This document shows, in pieces, positions 14,175-19,318 of a stretch of 19,318 nt of DNA. The DNA comes from an uncultured Agitococcus sp. (lineage in GTDB: Bacteria > Pseudomonadota > Gammaproteobacteria > Pseudomonadales > Moraxellaceae), in the NCBI RefSeq assembly GCF_937920075.1, contig NZ_CALETI010000272.1:1-19318 (forward strand). The letters run 5' to 3'. Positions within the stretch are counted from its first letter, which is position 1, and each line of letters begins with the position of its first letter. Made by a program: the position numbers and the translations under genes. Below the pieces are notes generated by a model. The model was not told where the DNA came from and did no database searches. It saw only the letters and a list, made by a program, of their open reading frames with translations.

Positions 14175-15479
14175 ATGATGAAGTTTAAATTGGCGTTATT
14201 ACCTTCTTTAGTGTTAGGTTTGATGTTGGCCGTTGCGCCTATTCAACAAACTAATGCTAAAGAACAAACTCCAGCTAAGGTTAAAGTGGCTAAGAACGAT
14301 AAAAAAGCCTCAGCCGACAAAGCTGCCAAAAATAAAGATAAAAAGACCGATAGCAAAGTTAGTGCTAAAAAAGCTGATAAAGACAAAAAGCTCGCAAAAA
14401 ACGCCACTAAAAACAAAAAAACGACTGATTTAGCAGATAAAAAATCAGCAAAAGTCAAAGCTAAAGAAGCTCGTTTAGCTGCGAAAGAAAAAAATGCTAA
14501 AGAGCTTCGTTTAGCCGAAAAAAAACAAGCAGAACGCCAAAAAGAACGTTTAGCAGAACGTAAAGAACGTACTCGTGAGCGTTTAGCTCAAGTTTCTCGT
14601 ACAGGTCGCGTCGCCAAAGCTGCCAAATATGCAGCTCGTCCTGTTGTGGTTGCTGCGGCAACTGCTAGCACTGCCGCGATTGCAGCTAATCAAATCAGTA
14701 AACCTGTGATTGAACAAAGCAATGATATTGCCCAAAGCCTGAATTTAGAGTCTAAAGCAGCATTAGTGATGAATGCTGTCACAGGTGAAGTGCTTTATGC
14801 TAAAAACACTAATCAAGCAGTGCCAATTGCGTCTATTACTAAATTAATGACCGCGATGGTGGTTTTGGATGCCAAATTGCCTTTAGATGAAGCAATTACC
14901 ATTAGCGAAGAAGATATTGATAGAATGCGCAATACTAGTTCTCGCTTAAGTGTTGGTACAGTGTTATCTCGTGCAGAATTATTATTATTGGCCTTGATGT
15001 CTTCTGAAAATCGCGCTGCTCATGCTTTAGCACGTACTTATCCTGGTGGTGTTAATGCGGCTGTTGCTGCGATGAACCGTAAAGCAGCAGCTTTAGGCAT
15101 GACACAAACACGCTTTGAAGATGGTACAGGTTTAAGTAGCAATAATGTTGCGTCACCTAAAGATTTAGTGGCACTTGTTAAAACATCTAATACTTACCCA
15201 TTAATTCGTCGTTTTTCCACCACAGGTGGTCATGCCGTTGCTATCAAAGACTCAGTACAACAATTTAATAACACCAATGCATTAGTTAAAAATCCTGATT
15301 GGGAGATTGGCGTTTCTAAAACAGGCTTTATTAATGAAGCAGGCAAATGTTTGGTGATGCAAGCCAAAATCAAATCGACACCTGTTGTTATGGTGTTGAT
15401 GGACTCTTGGGGCAAATACACGCGTATCGGTGATGCGGTACGCGTCAAAAAATGGTTAGAATCTAGTTCTACCAACTAA
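14175..15479 (+). CDS. pbpG: D-alanyl-D-alanine endopeptidase, PBP7/8 type, with lysine-rich linker
   Basis: A periplasmic low-molecular-weight penicillin-binding protein (peptidase family S11) that cuts DD-crosslinks in peptidoglycan. A signal peptide spans about 1-28 (ends TNAKE). Residues about 29-150 are an unusually basic, low-complexity Lys/Ala/Arg linker. The S11 domain covers about 185-430 with the three active-site motifs SITK (Ser220-Lys223), SEN (277-279) and KTG (382-384). There is no C-terminal amphipathic anchor, and the domain stops soon after KTG, as in PBP7 rather than PBP5/6. The 434 residues exceed the usual 310 or so because of the linker. The start is ATG-ATG at 14175; I see no clear ribosome site, only GGG at 14163-14165. 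A terminator follows at 15498. The gene name is by family resemblance. Confidence 0.88.
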   Translation: MMKFKLALLPSLVLGLMLAVAPIQQTNAKEQTPAKVKVAKNDKKASADKAAKNKDKKTDSKVSAKKADKDKKLAKNATKNKKTTDLADKKSAKVKAKEARLAAKEKNAKELRLAEKKQAERQKERLAERKERTRERLAQVSRTGRVAKAAKYAARPVVVAAATASTAAIAANQISKPVIEQSNDIAQSLNLESKAALVMNAVTGEVLYAKNTNQAVPIASITKLMTAMVVLDAKLPLDEAITISEEDIDRMRNTSSRLSVGTVLSRAELLLLALMSSENRAAHALARTYPGGVNAAVAAMNRKAAALGMTQTRFEDGTGLSSNNVASPKDLVALVKTSNTYPLIRRFSTTGGHAVAIKDSVQQFNNTNALVKNPDWEIGVSKTGFINEAGKCLVMQAKIKSTPVVMVLMDSWGKYTRIGDAVRVKKWLESSSTN

Positions 15480-15497
15480 AATACTCGCTATTCTGTT

Positions 15498-15539
15498 AAA
15501 AAGCCTCTAATCTTAGACCATAAAATTAGAGGCTTTTTT
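15498..15539 (+). terminator. Intrinsic terminator of the PBP7-like gene
   Basis: A perfect 14-bp stem (15498-15511 with 15525-15538), core GCCTCTAAT/ATTAGAGGC, with A5 before and T6 at the end and a 13-nt loop. It begins 18 bp after the stop codon. The next gene starts 14 bp later, so that gene must use a promoter near or within this hairpin or depend on readthrough. Confidence 0.9.
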
Positions 15540-15553
15540 ATTGGAATATTCTT

Positions 15554-16096
15554 ATGCATGAACAATACGCTCTTTCTGAAGAAACCCTAACAAACTTAGA
15601 AGACTATTTTGATAGTGAAGACAATGAACATGGCTTAAACTTTTGTGGCACACATGGTTTTTTATGTGCGATTACCGTCGGCCCAAACACCGAAAAATCA
15701 GTTTGGTTAGATGCATTGTTCGAAGGCCAAGTACCACAAGAATGGATTGCCGATTTGGAAGCATGGCAAAAAAGTATTCATGCTTTACTATATCATGAGC
15801 AAACTTTACGTTTGCCGTGTGATTTAGTTGTTAGCTTGGACGATGACAATGATTTAACTGATTGGTGTGTTGGCTTTATGGAAGGCATGTTTTGCAATGA
15901 AGAAGCATGGTATGCCAAAAATGAAGACTTGGTGATTGAGCTAACATTACCAATTGTTAGCATTAGTGGCTTAATTGAAGACCCTGAATTAAATAAAATT
16001 CGCAAAAATCGCAAGTTATTACAACAATTTGCCCGCGAAATTCCTGAAGTACTGACAGAGTTATATTTATTATTTAATGCGCCACAAACGCCTTAA
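15554..16096 (+). CDS. UPF0149 (YgfB/YecA) family protein
   Basis: A 180-residue soluble acidic protein. Family features are the N-terminal GTHGFLCAITVGP stretch (about 33-45), which matches the common GfL.A...GP motif, and DWCVGFMEGM (about 103-112), which matches the family's Trp-Cys-Gly motif. It lacks the C-terminal SEC-C zinc motif of longer YecA proteins. YgfB of Pseudomonas has been linked to control of beta-lactamase and AmpDh3 expression; whether this protein acts that way is unknown, though it does lie next to a cell-wall hydrolase. The ATG at 15554 follows a weak GGA. It is convergent with trhO, and a REP-like palindrome lies between them. Confidence 0.82.
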   Translation: MHEQYALSEETLTNLEDYFDSEDNEHGLNFCGTHGFLCAITVGPNTEKSVWLDALFEGQVPQEWIADLEAWQKSIHALLYHEQTLRLPCDLVVSLDDDNDLTDWCVGFMEGMFCNEEAWYAKNEDLVIELTLPIVSISGLIEDPELNKIRKNRKLLQQFAREIPEVLTELYLLFNAPQTP

Positions 16097-16106
16097 ATCT
16101 AAACCC

Positions 16107-16151
16107 TTCGACTCCGCTCAGGGAACAGAGCGGTGGTTGAGCGGAGTCGAA
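16107..16151. repeat. REP-like palindrome
   Basis: TTCGACTCCGCTCA (16107-16120) and TGAGCGGAGTCGAA (16138-16151) are perfect 14-bp arms around 17 nt. The element is much richer in GC than its surroundings. Similar TTCGACTCCGCTCA palindromes occur as dispersed repeats in many bacterial genomes (from memory). A second pairing CCGCTC/GAGCGG (16114-16119 with 16128-16133) competes with the long stem. It sits between the convergent UPF0149 and trhO genes. Confidence 0.8.
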
Positions 16152-16197
16152 ACCACATTAACAAAAACCTTGCTATATCCGAATCGCTAAAGACTTC

Positions 16198-17085
16198 TTA
16201 CTCTTTAACCATACGTTTTAATACATGCTGACTTTGGCGCATTCTAAAACGTGCCTTTTGTTCTTCTGTTGTATGGTCATAACAATGAGGGCAACTCACG
16301 CCTTCTTCATATTTTGGGCTATCGGTATCGCCTGCAAACAACGGATGACCACAACCAAAACACATGGCGGTATCACCTAAATTAACACCATGCCCCACAC
16401 CTACACGACGATCAAAGACAAAACACTCACCTTTCCACAAACTTTGCTCATCTGGAATGTGTGCCAAATAATTTAAAATACCACCTTTAAGGTGATAAAC
16501 CTCTTTAAAACCTTCTTGCAATAAATAACTCGTGGATTTCTCACAACGAATACCACCCGTACAAAACATCGCAATTTTTTTGTCTTTAGCCGCTTTTAAA
16601 TGCTCTTGAATATATTGCGGAAACTCACCAAAACTCTTTGTTTGCGGATCAATTGCGCCCTCAAATGTACCTGTCACATATTCATAATCATTACGGGTAT
16701 CAATAATAATCACATCATCTTGCTGAATAAATTCGTGCCATTGCTCAGGCTCTAAATACGTGCCTACATGGTCACGCGGATCAACATGCACCCCCAAAGT
16801 AACAATTTCTTTTTTAAGTTTAATTTTTAATTTGCGAAAGGTATGTTCAGGTGCAAAGGATTCTTTGTATTCCATACGGTCAAAACCTTGTGCTAATAAA
16901 AATTGATGTAAGACATCAATTGCCTGACGACTACCAGAGACCGTACCGTTAATACCTTCGTTAGCCACAATCAGTGTTCCTAAAATTTCTTGTGTTTTAC
17001 ACAAGTCTTTTAATGTCTGTTGCAGATTTGCAGGATCAGTAACCGCTTTAAACTGATATAATGCGGCAACAACGATAGATTCCAT
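16198..17085 (-). CDS. trhO: tRNA uridine(34) hydroxylase, rhodanese-domain protein (YceA)
   Basis: It hydroxylates uridine 34 in the wobble position of certain tRNAs, an oxygen-dependent route to 5-hydroxyuridine and then cmo5U/mcmo5U. The 295-residue protein has an N-terminal ferredoxin-like domain (1-90), a rhodanese domain (about 115-215) with the essential Cys175 in FCTGGIRCEKS, and a C-terminal zinc-finger-like region with Cys242, Cys245, Cys265 and Cys268. The ATG at 17083-17085 follows AAAAGG at a suitable distance. It diverges from the DUF1289 gene with only 26 bp between the starts. Its stop lies 46 bp from the REP-like element. Assignment is firm from the full-length family pattern. 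Confidence 0.94.
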   Translation of the reverse strand: MESIVVAALYQFKAVTDPANLQQTLKDLCKTQEILGTLIVANEGINGTVSGSRQAIDVLHQFLLAQGFDRMEYKESFAPEHTFRKLKIKLKKEIVTLGVHVDPRDHVGTYLEPEQWHEFIQQDDVIIIDTRNDYEYVTGTFEGAIDPQTKSFGEFPQYIQEHLKAAKDKKIAMFCTGGIRCEKSTSYLLQEGFKEVYHLKGGILNYLAHIPDEQSLWKGECFVFDRRVGVGHGVNLGDTAMCFGCGHPLFAGDTDSPKYEEGVSCPHCYDHTTEEQKARFRMRQSQHVLKRMVKE

Positions 17086-17111
17086 AAATAACCTTTTAAA
17101 CTTAAAAACTC

Positions 17112-17537
17112 ATGCCCGATTCGCGTCCTAAAACCCCTTGTGTGGGTCTTTGCTCTACTGTATTTGGTGATAGTGTCTGTCGAGGCTGTATGCGTTTTGT
17201 CCACGAAGTGATTGATTGGAACAAATATAACGCCGCACAAAAACAGATAATTTGGCAACGATTAGATGAGCATTTACGGGTAATTTTACCACAGTTTGTC
17301 AAAATTTATGACCCACGCAAAATTGTTGTTCATTTACAGCAACAACATATTATTTATGATGAAAAAAATCTATGGCGTGGTATTTATAGTTTATTACGTT
17401 TACATGATAAAGGTTTTATTGTTCTTGACGATGTAGGCTTTAGCATTAAAGAAGACTATCATTGGACTGTCGTTCAACAACAATTATATCAACTCGCCAG
17501 TGCTTATTATCAAAAAGATTTTACAAGGCATTTATAG
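17112..17537 (+). CDS. DUF1289 domain protein, four-cysteine motif
   Basis: A 141-residue protein. The N-terminal third is the DUF1289 motif: TPCVGLCS, then CRGCMR, with Cys10, Cys14, Cys23 and Cys26, presumably a zinc or iron-sulfur site. The rest is a basic, Gln- and Tyr-rich region with predicted helices (residues 33-60) and a strand-rich end that I do not recognise; many DUF1289 proteins are only 60-80 residues, so this one has an extra C-terminal domain. No export signal. The ATG at 17112 has no clear ribosome site. It is divergent from trhO; function unknown. Confidence 0.85.
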   Translation: MPDSRPKTPCVGLCSTVFGDSVCRGCMRFVHEVIDWNKYNAAQKQIIWQRLDEHLRVILPQFVKIYDPRKIVVHLQQQHIIYDEKNLWRGIYSLLRLHDKGFIVLDDVGFSIKEDYHWTVVQQQLYQLASAYYQKDFTRHL

Positions 17538-17557
17538 GGTAGGCACAAGACCTACCC
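17537..17557. repeat. Hairpin between the DUF1289 gene and ompW
   Basis: GGGTAGG (17537-17543) pairs with CCTACCC (17551-17557) around 7 nt. The first arm starts at the last base of the DUF1289 stop codon, and ompW ends 15 bp further on. The hairpin has no T run. It may act as an mRNA 3' stabiliser or weak bidirectional terminator, or be a short dispersed repeat like that at 16107. Confidence 0.5.
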
Positions 17558-17572
17558 CTACAACAATTCATT

Positions 17573-18202
17573 TTAAAAGTGATAAGCGGCACTTACACCT
17601 AAAACCATTGGGTCAACGGTTAATGTGCCAATGTCAGTTGCACCAGTACCAGTATCTAAAGTTAAATCACTTTTAATTTTGATATAACGTAAATCAGCAC
17701 TAACGCCCCAAGGACTGTTTGGCATACGGTATTCAAACCCAACATTTGCCGCTACACCAAAACTATCTTTGCCTTTTAATTTACCTAAATCCGATTTTTC
17801 ATCAAATACTAAAGTGTAATTTAAACCGACACCAACATAAGGAGAAAACGCCGCATCAGGGGTAAACAAATATTTTGCACTAAAAGTAGGCGGTAAATGT
17901 TTAAAACTTGTCCCTTTAGTTTGATTGACACCAGCAGCATCGTTCAATTTCACATCATGCTCAAAAGGAATAGCAAGCAACACTTCACCAACAATATTGG
18001 GAGCAAATTTGTATTCAATAGAAGGCGTAAAACCTACTTCTGAACTTACTTCTGAATCCAAAGCATTATTCAAACGACCATTATCGCTTTTTGGATTAAC
18101 CTGACTAAAGCCAACTTTTACAGTCCAAGGGGATTCAGCCATTGCTGCCACTGGTGCAAAAGCTAAAGAACTAACAGCCAAACACAATGCTAAAGTACGC
18201 AT
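17573..18202 (-). CDS. ompW: Outer-membrane beta-barrel protein OmpW
   Basis: A 209-residue eight-stranded outer-membrane barrel; OmpW proteins pass small hydrophobic compounds. A signal peptide with cleavage likely after Ala22 (VAAMA/ES) starts the protein. The mature part begins SPWTVKVGFSQVNPKSD, typical for the family, contains the YKFAPNIVGEVL and FSPYVGVGLNYT strands, and ends with Phe (SAAYHF), the usual barrel-sorting signal. The ATG at 18200-18202 follows AGGAG (18214-18210) by 7 nt; an in-frame TTG 36 nt upstream is ignored. A sigma70-type promoter lies 55 bp upstream. It has no operon partner. Confidence 0.95.
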   Translation of the reverse strand: MRTLALCLAVSSLAFAPVAAMAESPWTVKVGFSQVNPKSDNGRLNNALDSEVSSEVGFTPSIEYKFAPNIVGEVLLAIPFEHDVKLNDAAGVNQTKGTSFKHLPPTFSAKYLFTPDAAFSPYVGVGLNYTLVFDEKSDLGKLKGKDSFGVAANVGFEYRMPNSPWGVSADLRYIKIKSDLTLDTGTGATDIGTLTVDPMVLGVSAAYHF

Positions 18203-18256
18203 AATTATGCTCCTAACTATTGGGACAAAATATTTCAAAATGTTTCTTACTTTTTG

Positions 18257-18285
18257 AGAATATGCCTATTTAGTAAAAATGTCCA
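18257..18285 (-). promoter_or_regulatory. Promoter of ompW
   Basis: On the minus strand, -35 TGGACA (18285-18280, five of six) and -10 TATTCT (18262-18257, four of six) are separated by exactly 17 nt. Predicted start near 18250, giving a leader of about 48 nt. Confidence 0.65.
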
Positions 18286-18309
18286 CATTTTTTATAATGT
18301 TTTAAGCAA

Positions 18310-18340
18310 AAATTGACCATATAAAAAATATGGTCAATTT
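18310..18340 (-). terminator. Intrinsic terminator behind pilU
   Basis: AAATTGACCATAT (18310-18322) pairs perfectly with ATATGGTCAATTT (18328-18340). On the minus strand the stem runs into five T residues. It begins 3 bp after the pilU stop codon and lies just upstream of the ompW promoter. Confidence 0.8.
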
Positions 18341-18342
18341 GT

Positions 18343-19318
18343 TTAATATGATTTAGGTTTAACACCTGTTGCAGATTGTGACTGTAATTCTTTTTCACGT
18401 TTCCATTGATTAATCTTTTGTTGTTCTAATTCCTCTTTACGTTTAGCGTCCATTTCTTCGGGGCTAGAACGATCAAAACTTAATGATGCACTTGAAAAAG
18501 TATTAGGTTCGCCACGTTTACTTTTTAATTTAATATTTAAACGCAATTCATTGGCAGAATCGGCATTACGAATGGCTTCTTCATAAGAAATATGACCTTC
18601 GTTATATAATTCAAATAACGCCCAGTCAAAAGTACGCATCCCCAATTCACGCGATTTTTCCATAATCGGTTTAATACCATGAAACTCAGACTTAAAAATT
18701 AACTCTGAAATCATTTGTGTATTTAATAAAATCTCAATTGCTGCTTTACGCCCTTTGCCATCTTCGGTACGCACCAAACGTTGAGAAATAATCGCTCGTA
18801 GATTTGCAGACAAATCCATCAATAATTGATTACGACGCTCATCAGGGAAAAAGTTAATAATACGATCTAAGGTTTGATTGGTGCTGTTGGCATGTAAGGT
18901 TCCCAAACACAAATGACCTGTTTCCGCAAAAGTAATCGCGTGTTCCATCGTTTCAGCATCACGAATTTCACCAATCAAAATAACATCTGGTGCTTGGCGT
19001 AAGGTATTTTTTAATGCGTGGTGCCAACTGTGAGTATCTACGCCTACTTCACGATGGGTAATTAATGACATCTTTGATTGATGAACATATTCAACTGGGT
19101 CTTCTACAGTAATAATGTGGCCTTTTGATGTGCGATTACGATGATCAATCATAGCGGCTAGTGACGTTGATTTACCTGAGCCTGTTGGTCCAACCATCAG
19201 TACCATTCCGTGTGGATGGGAGATAACTTCATCAATCGGCTTGCGCTCACGCTCAGATAAGCCAAGATTATCGAGGTTTAATAAGCTTGCATCCATGTTA
19301 AATAATCGTACCACCGCA
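18343..19318 (-). CDS. pilU: Type IV pilus retraction ATPase PilU, N-terminus outside the window
   Basis: A hexameric ATPase that helps PilT retract type IV pili, at the cytoplasmic base of the pilus machine. Only the ATPase part is visible; the frame stays open to the right edge, and the first visible residues (AVVRLFNMDASLLNLDNLGL) match the end of the N-terminal domain. Motifs in order from the edge: Walker A GPTGSGKST, the Asp box (TVEDPVEY), Walker B VILIGEIRD, and the His box (TGHLCLGTLH). The end ALFELYNEGHISYEEAIRNA followed by LRLNIKLKS is typical of PilU rather than PilT. A tail of about 50 charged, Gln/Lys/Glu-rich residues follows. A GTG at 19312-19314 is internal, not the start. 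PilT is usually the next gene upstream, beyond 19318. Confidence 0.93.
   Translation of the reverse strand, partial: AVVRLFNMDASLLNLDNLGLSERERKPIDEVISHPHGMVLMVGPTGSGKSTSLAAMIDHRNRTSKGHIITVEDPVEYVHQSKMSLITHREVGVDTHSWHHALKNTLRQAPDVILIGEIRDAETMEHAITFAETGHLCLGTLHANSTNQTLDRIINFFPDERRNQLLMDLSANLRAIISQRLVRTEDGKGRKAAIEILLNTQMISELIFKSEFHGIKPIMEKSRELGMRTFDWALFELYNEGHISYEEAIRNADSANELRLNIKLKSKRGEPNTFSSASLSFDRSSPEEMDAKRKEELEQQKINQWKREKELQSQSATGVKPKSY

Overview
The window looks like the chromosome of an AT-rich gammaproteobacterium, most likely a member of the Moraxellaceae (Acinetobacter/Moraxella relatives). Three things point there: the rluC/rne divergent pair with a HAD phosphatase and an SppA-type peptidase behind rluC, the dapA-bamC-purC order with a short one-domain BamC, and the gacA-uvrC-pgsA-tRNA-Gly cluster. 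The genus is an inference from gene content and protein character; no search was run. Nearly everything is housekeeping DNA. I see no insertion sequence, prophage, CRISPR array or defence island.

Left part (1-7340). An uncharacterised gene runs off the left edge on the minus strand. Next is a minus-strand operon, rluC > HAD phosphatase > sppA, closed by a good terminator. It diverges from rne (RNase E), which has a roughly 500-nt leader full of inverted repeats and a ribosome site that can be folded into a hairpin. The RNase E tail is long, arginine-rich and repetitive, and ends in a duplicated 37-residue motif.

Middle part (7340-13550). All genes are on the minus strand. tRNA-Ser(CGA) has its own strong promoter and shares a bidirectional terminator with rne. 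The cell-envelope and biosynthesis block dapA > bamC > purC > small lipoprotein follows; dapA makes the lysine/diaminopimelate precursor and BamC is part of the outer-membrane assembly machine. Then comes gacA > uvrC > pgsA with tRNA-Gly(GCC) behind it, an arrangement also found in E. coli. gacA and pgsA both appear to start at TTG behind the same strong GGGGTGA ribosome site.

Right part (13550-19318). A 600-bp gene-free stretch contains an orphan terminator-like hairpin and a promoter for a penicillin-binding protein 7/8-type endopeptidase with a very lysine-rich linker. After it come a YgfB/YecA-family protein, a REP-like palindrome, the tRNA uridine hydroxylase gene trhO divergent from a DUF1289 zinc-finger-like gene, ompW, and pilU (type IV pilus retraction ATPase), which is cut by the right edge.

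No clear new multi-gene system is visible. The items most worth a second look are the RNase E tail duplication, the rne leader, the possible small RNA or leader next to gacA/pbpG, the palindromes at the dapA promoter, and the unknown gene at the left edge.
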